Source of the DNA: Lepeophtheirus salmonis
Lineage: Eukaryota; Arthropoda; Copepoda; Siphonostomatoida; Caligidae
Length of the DNA stretch: 64,000 bases
NCBI RefSeq assembly: GCF_016086655.4
Contig: NC_052138.2
Coordinates: 31,631,403-31,695,402 of the forward strand
Reading direction: 5' to 3'
The notes beneath the pieces were generated by a model that did no database searches, had not been told where the DNA came from, and saw only the letters and a program-made list of their open reading frames with translations. How positions within the stretch are numbered: position 1 is the first letter of the stretch; each line of letters starts with the position of its first letter. Shown here in pieces: positions 1-12,632 of the stretch. A program made the translations under genes and the position numbers.

Positions 1-584
1 TAATTAGGTACCCTCAAAATTATTAAGCGGGAGCGCGCTCACCATTTTATAAGAGCGATAAGATCGCTCTAATTTTCGCTCATTCATAAAACTTTGTATT
101 ACTTTTTCCGTGTCTACCTGTTATGAGATACATCAAAAAAATTTGAGAATTAAAGAATAATTTTAAAGATTGCAAGAAACGTCGATTTAAGTTATGTCTC
201 AAGATGAGCTACAACCTTTTTTCCATGCTGTATCTGTAACTCTCTGCTCTTTCGGTTAACGAGTTTGCCTCTGATGTAGCTGACCACTCGAAAAAGACTC
301 AGTTCCCTTAGAGACACCGCCAGCTCCTTTGTGAGTGGAGATTACGTTGCAATATAAATCATTATTTTTTGTAAATTAATTTTCCCTACTCAAATACGAT
401 TTTCTTATATTTTTATGATGTAAATTGACATTAGACCATAAAATCTCATTCAAACATAAGTTCAAAAACTTGAGAACTTTTTGTCAAGTTCAAACTAATT
501 ATCAGGATAAACTGGATGATGATACACTTAACTATGTAATTACAAATCCCTAAGACTTTGTTTCCTAAACTTATCTTAATTAAG
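1..584. other. Non-genic flank with a short hairpin
   Basis: No coding region is supported here. The only clear structure is a small perfect inverted repeat, AGAGCGAT/ATCGCTCT at 52-70, in a locally GC-richer patch. The rest is AT-rich sequence without recognisable protein similarity. Confidence 0.5.
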
Positions 585-1185
585 AAACATTTGGGACAAT
601 ACTTATTTACGTTCTCAATCAAATCAAGGGAAAGACTTTCGTTTTGAGAATCCTTTATTAACTCTAGTTTACATTTCCCATCTTTGGTTTTTTCGATGAG
701 TTCTCCAAGTTTTTCTTGAGGATCCCTTGAAGAAAAAATTAAATAGACAAAAAACAAAAAATGTACATTTTAGAAAGACTTACTTGCAGGGATTTATACC
801 GCGATAGGTACAAAAATATTTGCTACATAACACAAATCCACAAGCAGGACATTCTCCACGTTACTTGGGATATCAATTATCGTAGGAACTAAACAATGAC
901 GCATAGAACATCGAACAACATCACCCATGTCTCGTAATCACATATCTATTTGTCTACTTTCATGGTCAGAGTAGAATTTTTCAGATACAAGCTCCTAAAT
1001 CTGCATAGGATGGTGACAGTGAGCCTTCGTGTATTTTGGTTTCAAAATAGGATTTCGTGCAGGTCTTACAATAGACATAATCACAGCTTTTGACATTAAG
1101 AACAGACATAAAAATATCTCATCAGTATTTCAATTCACTCCAAAAATAGAGTACCCTAAAATTGAATAAATTCTTTAGCAGAGAT
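585..1185 (-). pseudogene. Truncated duplicate of the RNF14-like RBR ligase gene
   Basis: This stretch is a degenerate copy of part of the RNF14-like gene at 8576-10228. On the minus strand, 587-735 matches that gene's exon 6 (SRDPQEKLGELIEKTKD and a CPKC motif). Sequence at 786-1080 matches exon 5, and 1090-1180 matches the next intron plus the end of exon 4. Introns are kept at the same places, so this is a DNA-level duplication rather than a retrocopy. It has lost about 50 bp of exon 5, diverges just after the CPKC of RING2 so the catalytic cysteine is missing, and is frameshifted. It stops where the gag fragment at 1185 begins. It cannot encode an active ligase. Confidence 0.85.
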
Positions 1186-1810
1186 GTTTTTCAAGAGATT
1201 GTGGCCATATCTGACATAGACAAAAAGACACAAATGAGCTAATCCAAATAATTGAGGACAAGGAAAGTGCAAGGAACACCTCCTCAAGCACGTCAGCAAC
1301 GGCGGCCATTTCGGCATTCATGGAGATCTCAGAGAAGCAAGCCAAGACAGAGTAATGTCCCAATTGTGGAAAGTCATTCAAACTCTTTACCAAATGAGCA
1401 AGAGGGTGGAACAAAAAAAAACTATAAGGATTGCCTTGAATGCTTGAAGTCGAAACGGTCCCAAAAACTAAAAACTCGAGTGGCTTTATATCTCAGGAGG
1501 ACAAACCAACGTACGAATGTCCAATATTGGAAGTGGCATCGATGGATGACATCTCAAAAGTCAGATCTTCCACAAGGAAAAATCCTCTGTGTGTCTCAAA
1601 CAGATATTGGAAGGGGTTTCAGTCGGAAGTACACCCCCCTCATTTAATTGAGAATTTACACAAAAAAGTGATATTACAAAGCCATTGATACCAAGTTCCC
1701 CAGAATGAAACCGACAACCATCCAAGCAGCGGCAGATACTGGGATCAGTCCTGTTTACGGCGGGGATTCTCAGAACGTTGCCATTTTTTCCCTTGACATT
1801 TTTTCTTGAC
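1185..1810 (+). mobile_element. Decayed gag-protease fragment of a gypsy-type retroelement
   Basis: Translated in shifting plus-strand frames, this region gives a gag tail (EDKESARNTSSSTSATAA, then CPNCGKSFKLFTK and YKDCLECLKSK, a paired-cysteine motif). A retropepsin-like motif follows: AADTG near 1735, with a frameshift into DQSCLRRGF. Stops interrupt it at several points. It lies in the opposite orientation to the gypsy pol immediately to its right, so it is either a second element or an inverted piece. Similarity to arthropod gypsy gag/protease is from general knowledge of that family; no search was run. Confidence 0.6.
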
Positions 1811-1891
1811 ACCATATATATAGAACATTCCCTTTTTTTATATAAACAATTTTTTATTTTTTTTAAATATAAATAATCCACCTTTTGTCCT

Positions 1892-4800
1892 TCAAAACTC
1901 CTCCTTTCGTACTTTTGCCAGAGTTCTGACGTAGGCTTGCTTTCCTATTCTTACACTCACCCTTCTCCCATTTCTCTTTTCGATGTATCCCTCTCTGTTT
2001 AGGTCTGGTACCTTTATGATGTCCCCTCTCTCCAAGTTTATTTTTCGAACCACTCGACGATGTTCATTATAATAATTTTCACAAGCCTTTCGTTGCTGTC
2101 CCTCAATTTTTCTCTATTCCTCATCATTCGGTTTCCTTATAATCCTTGGTACCTTTGTTCTGACCTCCCTATTAAAGAGGAGCTGAGTAGGTGATATTCC
2201 ATTTTGCAATGGAGCCGACCTGTACGTCAGTAACGCGTCTTCTACATCTCGATTTTTTTTCAAAAAGTTATTTACGGTTTGCACGCCTCTTTCAGCTAAA
2301 CCATTCTGGTGTGGCTGTTTTGGACATGAGAAAGTCTGATTAAACACCCACTCCTTTGCAAAATTCGAAAACTCCCGACTCGTAAAGAAGGCCCATTGTC
2401 TGAAACCAACGTCTCAGGAAGACCATGCCTAGCAAATACTGACTTCAGTACTCCTACTATTGATAAGGACTTTTGACTCCATTTTGATGTATCCATTGTA
2501 ATAGTCCACTACTATAAGATAGTCTTTTCTTTTAAAAATAAATAAATCACAAGCAACAAGTTTCCATGGTCCTCATGTCCACTCACTACGTATCAAAAGT
2601 AACTCTTGCTTTCAAACTCCACGCACTTTCCACATGAATATATTGTCTGTTCTGTTTGTTGATTCAACCCTGGCCAGAATACGGACTCCTTCGCCCTTAA
2701 CTTTGTTTTACTTATGCCCAAATATCCTTCATGCAACTGATGTAATATATCACAACGTAATTCCAAAGGTATTACTATTCTCTCTCCGTAAACAACTAAA
2801 TTACATCAACAAAAAATGTTATCACGATATTGATAAAACGGTCAAATTCCTATGGAATTTGGTTAATATTTTCAGGCCACCCTTTCTCTACATATTCTAA
2901 AACTTTCCGCAGCACCAGATCTTCCATAGGCAACTTTGTTATTTCAACTAAGCTCTTGTCAAATGCTGGTATGCCTTCGATTATTCCTAGAGTAATATAA
3001 TTAATATCAGCTCTAGTCCATTTGTCTGACAACGGATGACTATCCTTAGAGGCATCCTTCCCTCTTCTACTCACAAAATCTGCTAAATGTTGCGTTTCTC
3101 CCGGGATGTACCTAATATCATATCGTAACTCTGCATACGTAGCTTAAATCTCTGCATTCTTAGAGGGAAAGAGGTAACGGTCTACTTCCCAACAGACACT
3201 CCAATGGCTTATAATCCTTCTTGATTTGAAATTTCTTCCCCCAAATAAATTTGGCAAAATATTTGCAAGCTCAAACCACTTCCAGAGCTTACTTTTCTAT
3301 AGGAGCATACCTCTTCTCAGCTTCCGTCAGAGTCCGACTTGCATACGAAATGGGGATCCATCCTTCTCCTTTCTTCTGGTACAGCACTGCACCTAAACCA
3401 TGTGCAGACGCATCTGTATTCACGCGATGCTCTTCCTTTCTGTCTTATCTCCCAACGATTCTATCTTCGAAAGTCCACTTTGAATATTCTTGAAACATTC
3501 TTCATGCGGCTTGTCCCATACATAAAGAACTTTTTTTTTTAATGAAGCACGAAGTGGTGTCGTCAATTCCGTTATATTAGAAACAAACTTTGCAATTTGA
3601 TTTACCATTCCCAAATATGATCTCAACTCTCCCACTATTGTCGGTACTCTTGTCTCTTGAACTGCTCTTATTCTTCCAGGATCAACCTTGATTCTATCTG
3701 CTGATATCACGTAGCCCGAAAATTTTACTTCAGTAACTCCTCGGATACACTTATCCTCATTCAGCTGGACTCTACTTCTCTTTAGAATATCTTGTACTTT
3801 CTTTAGCCTGTTATCGTAAGACTCCTTATCAATCCATGGATCAAAATGTCATCGATATGTACGTTCACGCCTTCAACAAGATCTAATAACTGGCGCAGCT
3901 TCGCCTGGAAAACCTCTGGTCCATTCGAAATCCCGAACGGGAGACGATTTAATTTATACCTCCCTATGGGGGTGATAAATGTAGCGAGGAAACTACTCTC
4001 TTCCTGTAAACGATGATGGAATCCCATAACTGCATCCAACGTTGAAAAATAACCACCTTTTATTCCAGCTATTTTGCTGTGAAACGAACCCATTGAATAC
4101 CTATGAATCGGAATATATTTATTCAAGTTTTGATAATATGCACATAAACGTATTCCCATAGCTTTCTTTACAACTACAATAGATGAACACCAAACCGTTG
4201 GGTCAATAACTTTTTCAATGATACCGTAATTTTCTAATTTTTTTATTTCCTCTTTTACTAAATCATACACAGGTATTAGAACTTTCATTGCTACCAATTC
4301 GGCCCTTGGAATTGCTTCTTTCCATAGTTCTACTTTATATTCCCCCGGAATACTTGAAAATTCCAAAATATCAACAGTTTTTTAATTAATTTTAAACCCA
4401 TAATTTCGCTATATCCCAGTAGTGTTCTCTTTACATTTCCAAAAATTACTCTTCCATTTAGTTTTCTTTCTCCACATTCAAACTCAATCGACGATCAGCC
4501 CTCCATTTCTATTAGATTCCCATCTGTAACTCTTGCTAGTCCCACCTTTTCGGGATTTGTATCTCAAATGTCTCTCTCGCTGAGATGCAAATTCACAATT
4601 GGCAGAAGTTTGCCTAATCCGCGAATATAAATCCTCCTAACTTTCTGCTTCTCCTTTTCCTAGAGACCAAAACATATAGGAGTCAAATATCACATTCTTT
4701 TATGAACTAAAATATTCGTCGAACTTTCCCCTGACCACTTCGTACTTAAATCTCTTGCTGTCTGATAGTTCAAAATCTCTTTATATTTCCAACACCTCCT

Positions 4801-5035
4801 GTCCTACTGTTGAAAGAAATATCGATGCCTTAACAGAATCTCTTATATCTTGAAAACAGTTCATATAGATATCAAACTTCATTTTGAACTGTTCCCAATT
4901 ATAAGTTGTATCCTCTCTCACTGCCAGAGGAGCTGCAGGCGGTATCATTGGGTGCAAAGCCCCATTTGGAGTCAAGGTATAAGTCACTCCTTCCTCCTCC
5001 ATTATCCAGGATACTTTATCCCCATTCTGACACCA
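1892..5035 (-). mobile_element. Gypsy (Ty3-type) LTR retrotransposon internal region, defective
   Basis: Minus-strand pieces appear in gypsy order. A gag N-terminus (W-F-K-F-D-Y-M pattern) is at 4781-5002 and a protease-like stretch at about 4380-4650. Reverse transcriptase is at 3803-4366 (LNRLPFGISNGPEVFQAKLR, active-site VHIDDI in place of the usual Y/V-x-DD) and the RT/RNase H connection at 3420-3710. RNase H/linker lies at 2850-3074, the integrase core at 2296-2496 (HGLPETLVSDNG), integrase continues at 2114-2347 (HQNGLAERGVQ), and a C-terminal basic tail ends at a stop at 1892-1894. The primer-binding site reads TGGTGTCAGAAT on the minus strand at 5024-5035, directly next to the LTR end. 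Many frameshifts and stops make it inactive. No second LTR is visible at the 1.8 kb end. Confidence 0.85.
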
Positions 5036-5273
5036 TGTAATATATTCTTATAGTTCTTTATTATGGGACTTCCTCCCTTGTCCCTGCTCTATACTTCACT
5101 CCCTTATTATACAAATCTATCTTCGGTACTCTAATACTAAAGTACTCCGCTAGGGGTAACATATACATATATACAACATCTGCAGTCCTCTCTTTCCGGT
5201 CCTAATAAAATTTGAGAGTCCTAGCACCGGTCCTCATCGGTCTTTTGTAGAAACTGCAACTGCTGAAATTACA
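5036..5273 (-). repeat. Probable 5' LTR of the gypsy element
   Basis: The stretch starts TGTAAT and ends ATTACA on the plus strand, a 6-bp inverted terminal repeat with the TG...CA signature. Its inner edge touches the primer-binding site. On the minus strand it carries a TATATATG promoter-like run and an AATAAA close to its end. The inner boundary is firm; the outer one rests on the inverted repeat alone, because no partner LTR remains to compare. Confidence 0.55.
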
Positions 5274-5329
5274 TTATTTGAGTCGCTGAAGTTACATCAT
5301 AATTCATAACCTATTTCAAAGAGACAAGT

Positions 5330-5760
5330 TACCTGTAGGAGAATACTTAGATATTCAGGTGAAGTACCCGGCCTCAAGGTAGTTTAAACGGCACTGCTAC
5401 CCCATTTCTAAGCACCAAGAACCCCTTCAAATATGGTAGAATACAACCCCTCCCACGGGTTGTGGGCTTCTGGTTCCTGAGGAACGTTAAATTTTTCAAG
5501 CCGAAACTTCCCTAAAAATTAAAGAACCCCTCTAAAATTCAAAATACACCCCGGTCCTCAGGTTGTACTGGCTAAGTTCTAAAAATGTTATTTAAAGGTC
5601 TTCATGTCCCAAGGGACCCAAAAAAAATGTTACCAGAACCGTTTCTGGAGTCATTAAAACCTACATGAAATTTTTTAGCAAAATCCATCCATTGGTTCGG
5701 CTGTAATTGAAGGACATACACACATAGACATTCACATTTAATATATAGATATATATGTCA
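5330..5760 (+). mobile_element. 3' tail of a non-LTR (RTE-like) element
   Basis: No ORF is present. The run from about 5680 (TCCATTGGTTCGGCTGTAAT, then GACATACACACATAGACATT, ending in ATATATAGAT repeats) resembles the ends of arthropod RTE-clade LINEs. These typically finish with cacatagacattcac-like sequence and a short ATAGAT-type tail. Related tails occur at 33432, 33745 and 57020 in this window. Only the tail is left, so the clade assignment is tentative. Confidence 0.45.
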
Positions 5761-5934
5761 GAGTAGAGATTTAAATCCAGTAGAATCGTTGATTCTCCTC
5801 GTAGTCCTAGAGATTACAATCCTATTCTCTCCTAGGACAAATTACAATTTTACTATGGGAGATAGTAACATTGAGTATTTTGAAGAGGTTGCGTGTTTTC
5901 GAAAATATGACGCCCAGTCTATCCTCTATGGTAC

Positions 5935-6055
5935 CGTGACCGACAATTTCATTCCCAACAAATTCATCCCCCATCTTTTCATTCCTAGTAATTGAATTCT
6001 CAGTAAATTCATTCCCTGTAAAATTCTTCCTGTACATTTCATTCCCACTTTGAAG
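5935..6055. repeat. Degenerate minisatellite, AAATTCATTCCC-type units
   Basis: Five or more imperfect copies of a 17-18 bp unit containing TTCATTCCC follow one another. On the minus strand they translate to a spurious GNEF-type repeat. The copies differ by several substitutions each. Confidence 0.6.
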
Positions 6056-6977
6056 AGTGATATTTAGTGACGTAATACGGTTTCTGTTTCCACACTGGTT
6101 AGTAGTCTTTGTGTAGGGCTTTAGAGAGAGGACTTGACAATGGCAGTCGGCACTGGAGATGACTGATGATTAGGGATAGATGCGTTCACGGATACTAATG
6201 ATTTATGGTGTTAATGGATTAGAAATTACTTTATGTTGCGTCTTGACGAGGGAGAGACACAAGCTTATTTATAAGGTGGAGAGATCCAGGATGACCAAGA
6301 GACATGAGGAGAAGAATTCACATGGAGGAATAATGTAACACTTTTTATAAGATCATGTGTATTCTAACTATACTCTAATTTATTTACAAAAGACGAGACT
6401 ATTTATAATACGTAAAACATAGTACTTTAATAAATAAACGAATATACAAGAAGATAAAAACATGTAAGGAAATATTAAATACATAACACATTATGAGAAA
6501 TCTTTAATAGTGAGTAGAAATATATATTTGATATGTTGAAGTTATTTATACCTCGGGAAGTACAAGTATTCCCGTCATTGGTCCTCCTCTTCTTCTATTC
6601 ATCAATTTCATCATTCCTTTTTCTCTTCCCTTCCTCTTTTCACAATTCAAATCTACGTAACAAATAAGGCCCCAAACTCCCTTCTCCAGGATCACTTATT
6701 CTCCCTTGTTTCAAGCTCAACTCTGGATTGAATCCTACACGTTAGAACAATCATCATCATTTATAGGATCATGCTGGGAGTCGTAATATATTTCTAGAAG
6801 ATATTATTCATCCCTTCACATCCCATCACAACTGTTGAAACTTTAATTCGTAGGTTTCAGAGCATTTTGAAGGAATCATGAAATACTAATACTATTGTCC
6901 GTTGCGAAGAACAATTGACATTCATATGCTGTTAATTTCTTAATCAATAGGTCATGGAGAGGATTGTACTAGAGTTA
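6056..6977. other. Intergenic AT-rich sequence
   Basis: I find no gene, RNA or repeat with clear edges between the minisatellite and the mariner target site. ORFs are short and without family resemblance. Confidence 0.5.
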
Positions 6978-6979
6978 TA

Positions 6980-8148
6980 AAGGGTTTGTCATTAACAGCA
7001 CTCACATTTTTTTTTTAAATAAAACGAAAACGGTTTGAGATATTGACGATTTCTTTATTTGCCGTTGAAATACATTCAAGTTAATTTATAAATGAAATTC
7101 AATGTCGTTTGAATGACCACTACGTGCACGTTTTACGAAGTCCAATCGTTGAACCCAATTTTCGACTACTTTTCCGCATAAATTGGCTAAAACTGCAGCA
7201 ATTTCGCGTTGAATATTTGTTCTGAGCTCTTCTAACGTCGACGGATTATTGGTGTAGACCAGGGCTTTTACGTGACCCCAAAGAAAATAGTCTAGAGACG
7301 TTAAATTGCACGAGCGAGGCGGCCAATTGACTGGTCCATTTTTGGAGATAAGACCCTCACCAAACTTACTCTTCAATAAATCGATTGTAACATTTGTTGT
7401 GTGTGAAGTTCCAAAAAAAATCGGTTATCATGGCGCGGTAACGATTTCCATTCACAGTAACGTGGCGATTGTCATCGTTGACGAAAAAGTACGCCCCAAT
7501 GACACTGCCAGCATACAATCCACACCAAACAGTAATTTTTGGGGATTTAATGGCGCATCATGAATCACGTGTGGGTTTTTCCGGCCCAATAGCGCAAATA
7601 TTTTGCTTGTTAACAAAGCCATTGAGCCAAAAATGTGCCTCATCGCTGAAGATGATTTTACGTTGAAAATCAGGATCATTTTTGAACTCGATCTTATATG
7701 GGTGTAGGCCAATATCTTTTCGCAAAATTCGCCACAACGATGTCACAGAGATGCCCAACGATTGAGAACGGCGTGTAAGGGACGAATTTGGGTCATCTTG
7801 AATTGAATTGATATTTTTTACACTTCGTGCATTTCTTTGCCTCACTGGCACAGGAACATTATGTAGCGTGTATATGGACTCAAATTTTTCCACCAAACGT
7901 TGAATTGTTGATTTTGCAGGTCGATTACGTTGACCATAAATTGGCGTTAACGCTCTTAAAGTTTGGATCAAAGACTCACCACTTTTGTAATAAATTTTAA
8001 TAACTTGTAAGCGTTGCTCGAGTGTGTACTGCTCCATGATGAAACTACAATTATTTCTGAGCACAGCTGTCAAAGAAACAATAAAAATATGACATCGTTT
8101 TCGAAACCTATTAACGTAAAATGTGAGCGTCCCAATTGAAAAACCCTT
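6980..8148 (-). mobile_element. Tc1/mariner-type element (DUF4817 transposase), internally deleted
   Basis: The 1169-bp element has terminal inverted repeats of roughly 30 bp (AAGGGTTT...CACTCACATTTT at the left, the complement at 8114-8148) and TA duplications at 6978-6979 and 8149-8150. The minus strand encodes a transposase starting MEQYTLEQRLQVIKIYYKSG at 8037. It has an N-terminal helix-turn-helix (DUF4817 type), SLWRILRKDIGLHPYKI, the first catalytic aspartate in FSDEAHFWLNG, and the C-terminal PPRSCNLTSLDYFLWGHVKA with the third acidic residue. A frameshift falls near 7590. Around 7410 the reading passes from MITDFFW straight to TNVTIDLLKSKFGEG, so the block that normally holds the second catalytic aspartate (QQDGA) is gone. 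This copy cannot transpose by itself. Confidence 0.9.
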
Positions 8149-8575
8149 TAGAACTAGATGAAGATGGGGACCTCGTCTATGAAGGTCTGCATGTATTTCT
8201 GAATATGATATATAATATTAAATATATATAAATGTTTCATTTACTTATCACAATCATAAACATTTCCAACCTTATGTGCAGTTGAGCTACCTTTAAATAT
8301 TTCTTAAGTATTTTAAAACTTTATCAATCATAGTTTTATATGAATATGAACCTTTTTGGACATTAGACTTTAAGACCTTAACTTTTTCTCCAAAATATAA
8401 TTTATCTCTTCCTGATCATGTTTGACATTTTTTGCAAATTTTTCCCAAAAAATACAACATTTCTCATTCATTTCACAAATGAATAAGATATAAATTTTTT
8501 TATCTGAGGTCAAAACTTGAATAAGCTGAAAATTTATAAAAAATATAGCGGTAAGAAAGTATTTCTTCTTCAAAT

Positions 8576-10228
8576 TTATGATTTTAAACATTGAAAATGA
8601 AGTAGATTGGCACACGGACTTTTTTTATCAGAATAGTGTTCAAATGGATTTGTAATAGGTAATTTGATACCACAAATGTAGCAGAACCTTGTTGAACACC
8701 TAAAAACATATTACCATGAAATTAGAATATTTCTAAAGGATAAATCAATAAATAAAAAGGCTTACTTAGTGCAAACCATGGAGTTACATCCTGCAGACTT
8801 TTGGATTGATGAAAGACATTTAGGACAGTGTCTAGATATTTTTTCTATTAAATCAAGACAAAGAGTTTCGTTTTGAGAATCCTCTAATAACTTTTTTTTA
8901 CTCTCCTCGTCTTTTGTTTTATCGATGAGTTCTCGAAGTTTTTCTAGAGGATCCCTTGAAGAATGATTCAATAAAAAAACAATAAATGTACATTTTAGAA
9001 AGACTTACTTGCAAGGATTAATACCGTGATAGGTACACAAACATTTGCTACAGAACACGAATCCACAAGCAGGGCATTCTCCAAAGCTACTCTTTATATC
9101 AATTATGGTAGGAACTTGACAATGACGCAAAGGGCATCGAATAACATCGCCCATATCTCGTAAGGACATATCAATTTGTCTGTTTTCATGATCAGAGTAA
9201 AGTTTCTCAGATACAAGCTCCTTAATCTGGGTAGGAAGTGCTTCAAATGAGCATTCATATGTAGGGCAAACAATTCCAGACTCTGAGCCCTCTTGTATTT
9301 TGGTTTCAAAATAGGATCTCATGCAGATTTTACAGTAGACATGATCACAGCCTTGAGATTAAGAAAGGAAATCAAAGTACCTCATCAACATTAAAATATA
9401 CTCTAAGAATAAAGTACCCTTAAATTGAACACATTCTTTTCCGAACTTATCTTGAAAGCAAATGTTGCAAGTAAACAAAGACTCATGGAAAAACCCTTCC
9501 TTCCTGGAAACGTCATAGCTCTCTAGCTCCTGAATGAATTTAAGGGGAGTGTTGAATAAGGAAGAAACACTGAAATAAAGAAGTGTAAATACATTTTTAT
9601 AGATTGAATTAAGAAGAAATCATATTTGAGTTATTTACTCTTTTTCTTCAATTATAATCTCTTTCTCAAAATCTAGAAACTCTAAAACTTCATTTTGAAG
9701 AAATGTGATCCAATTGAAAAGTATGACAGATCCTTTATTCTCGTTCCAAAGGCTTTCAAAATGCTCCTCTAGAAGAAGTATCTTGAATAAAAGTCCAAAA
9801 TGTTTATGGTCCTGGTTAATATACGTATATTAATTACTTTTTTTGAGTTGAGCCATGAACATGTGAGATTAAATTTAGGAACAGACACCGAAGGATAATT
9901 GGCTGGAAATTCAAATTCGAGGAGTATGGGAGGAATATGATACAAATCTTTGGAAAGTAGGATTTCCCTTTCATGGATAAAGAGTACACATGTTCATTAT
10001 TATTATTATTTTGTACAAATAGATGTGGATTTACTTGTGATTTATGGTGCGTTTAAAAACTCCAATTTTGATTGTGGATCCATTTAGTTCGATTGTGTTA
10101 CTTATTTGACCTTTGGAATGTTTCTCATCGAATTCGAAAAGCTTATCTCCAAATATTTCAGATAGAACCATAACTTCATCCGTTTGCTCGCACAAGTCCA
10201 TCTCCATATTAGGTTTGAGCAGGTTCAA
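8576..10228 (-). CDS. RNF14: RNF14-like RBR E3 ubiquitin-protein ligase
   Basis: Seven exons join in phase: 10035-10228, 9838-9967, 9639-9781, 9418-9569, 9009-9351, 8766-8954 and 8576-8699. They give 424 residues (human RNF14 is 474). An RWD domain covers about 15-150 (IPPILLEFEFPANYP, SLWNENKGSVILFNW). RING1 spans C190 to C240 (FTCNICF, CDHVYCKIC), the IBR spans C279 to C320 (CPLRHCQ, CPACGFVFCSKC), and RING2 spans C364 to C393 (CPKC...GCNSMVC...CSTRFCYICG). C377 in GCN is the position of the catalytic cysteine in RBR ligases. The tail NPFEHYSDKKSPC matches RNF14. In the family, such enzymes take ubiquitin from E2 onto this cysteine; RNF14 acts in nuclear-receptor co-activation and translation-linked ubiquitination. 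Introns are 54-69 bp, all GT-AG. The upstream limit of the first exon was chosen as the first in-frame ATG. A decayed copy lies at 585-1185. Confidence 0.93.
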
Positions 10229-12632
10229 ACATTGAAAAGGACCGAGAGTTTATAACTGTGTTGTATAAAAGGCAGAGTCTAATATAAATAAGAATTATAT
10301 CAAATTGTGAAATTGTTTGCATGACTCTTGTAGGATATCAATATCTAATATTCTAACATTACCACTACAAAATCATCACAACATTGTGATTAAATTTCAA
10401 CCCTATTTTAATTTCTATAGTTTATTTATGTTTGTAATGGTTCAATACTATACCTATTCATAAAAATCCTTCATTTGCATTATATGTATTTGATATAATG
10501 TATATTATGATATTCGCAATTTTTTTGGTATCATGTTTGTAGATTGGGAACACAGGTATACAAGAAGGAAGAAAGTAATTTTACTTCATCCAAATCTAAA
10601 TATTTACTAAATCCATATTTAGAGTACATATTTTTTTGTTTTTTTTAATTATAGACTGTCTTTAATTATATTTACTGTATGTTTTTATATTGAATACCTC
10701 ACATTTTTATATAATAGATAGTTAAAAAGTATTAATTTTTGATAATTTATTATTTTGCGGAGAAATACAATGTAGATGTCGCTACTTGTTCTTACTTCAT
10801 TCCTTTATACTATGAATACTTTAACTATAGTCCATAGTCTATAACTTATACACATTATAGACTATAAGGTAGGTAGAGAAGACGTGCGAGAGGAGATACG
10901 ATATGGGGTATTCTTATGTTTTTACTTCATAGATATGAATATGATATATCATTGTAAATAAGAGTAGATTGTAGTACATTTATGAATTTATTTAATATTA
11001 ATAGTAATATTGTACAATAGAATTAGATAAACGAAATTTTTATATTGGTTGAAGAATATTATAAATATTCCAAATGAAATAAATCCTCATTTTAATCCCA
11101 CCATTAAATTTTTTAATCTTTAGTTTTCATTTTAATAGAGGTTATTTTTATATCTTTTGAATATTATAATTTACTTCAGAAAGTAACTGTTTTACAATGC
11201 GCTTGAAAATTTCACCAAAATGATGGTTTTTATCACATTTGACATCAATAACTTCCAGGAAGTACAATAAGTCTATTGCTATTACTATTAAAATATTATA
11301 ATTAGTGAAAATATTATTTTTTTAATCTTTTGTTGAAGATATAATTTTCTTGAATATAAGTAGACTTATTGCCTTTAATTTCTGAAAATATTGAATAACA
11401 AAACGTACACACAAAGAAAAGTAAGCGCTAAAATTACTTTTTTTAAACTTCGATGCCTTGTAAAATCACTAACTTTTGAAATATGCTAAAACGAAATTCA
11501 TATTTTCCAATATAAGTCTATTTAAAGTCATAAGATATATTATTTTGTATTAACATACGAGTATATCTCACGTAAGAATTCCCATGAACTATTTATGCAT
11601 ATTTGTAGGTAATAGGAGAGTTGAATCTGTTTTGTGGCTTTCATGGTGCACAATCGTCTTCTACTTTTTATCCAATGACAGAAGAGACTCACAAGTAATA
11701 ATGGAATCAGAAGTGAGGATGAAGTGTCTAGAATTAAAGAAATAATAAAGCCTTATAAAAAGATTCAGTGTCATTGGCATGAGTTGTTTGTTTGTTAAAT
11801 GAAACAATGACACTTAAGGACTCAAATCAATGACAGAGTTTTCTAAGAATATTAGGAGGGGAAATAGAATACACTTTTGAATGATGATAAGTATCTTTGT
11901 TCCTTACTGTACAATTCATTCCCATATTATTCACCTTGATTAAACATAACCTCAGTTCTTATAGAAGTATACGATTATTCCATACAAGATCTAGAACGAC
12001 GGATGTATATTTGAACCAATGGAGGATGAAGTAACCAATTTGGATGTTAAAGGACATTTGCACAAAGAATGATACTTCTATTAAATGAGATGTCATCCAC
12101 CGAGTAAGGTACAATAACATTTTCTATAGAGATAATATCCCTGAACATCTTGGATATCCCAATGTCATAAACAGATATGAATTCAATGGAACTATGAATG
12201 GACTCAGATCCATATATCTGGATGTTCCACGACAAAGATCCATCCATATTGTCTTAGAAGTAATTATTTGATGTATATATTACTATTCTGACTAAAGTTT
12301 ATCACATAAACTGTTTCCACAAAAAAGTGTTCTGTCATTTTATTTCTTTCAACTTAACCCCTATGAAGTAGTTTGAATGTAGGAGGTTTTGTGGCGCTTC
12401 TTTTTTTGATATATTATACCAGCTTTATTATTTATATCCAAGGAGTCACCTTGACTATATTTCCATCAAAGGGGAGAGAAAAACACTGCATTTGTGGGTG
12501 CCGGGAATTCTAGAGAAAAATACTAAAAGGCAAAAGGACTTGTGGTTGTAACTTTCAGTAATAATATCGATTCTATTAGTCATCATCAGACCTTACCTTG
12601 GAAACACCTCCTCATTGTTGTGAATATCAAAT
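10229..12632. other. AT-rich intergenic region
   Basis: About 2.4 kb between the divergent RNF14-like and TBCA genes. I see AT-rich sequence with simple runs and no convincing exon. A 66-residue minus-strand frame at 12047-12247 has no recognisable motif and no splice partners, so I leave it uncalled. The promoters of both genes must lie here, but I could not identify them. Confidence 0.5.

Noticed and set aside
9812..9837. A 26-nt intron in the RNF14-like gene
   Set aside because: Using the acceptor at TTATTCAAG instead gives a 56-nt intron, keeps the frame and aligns without gap to the RWD domain, so the ultra-short intron is not needed.
12047..12247. 66-residue minus-strand frame
   Set aside because: No domain, no splice partners and no start context; AT-rich chance frame is more likely.
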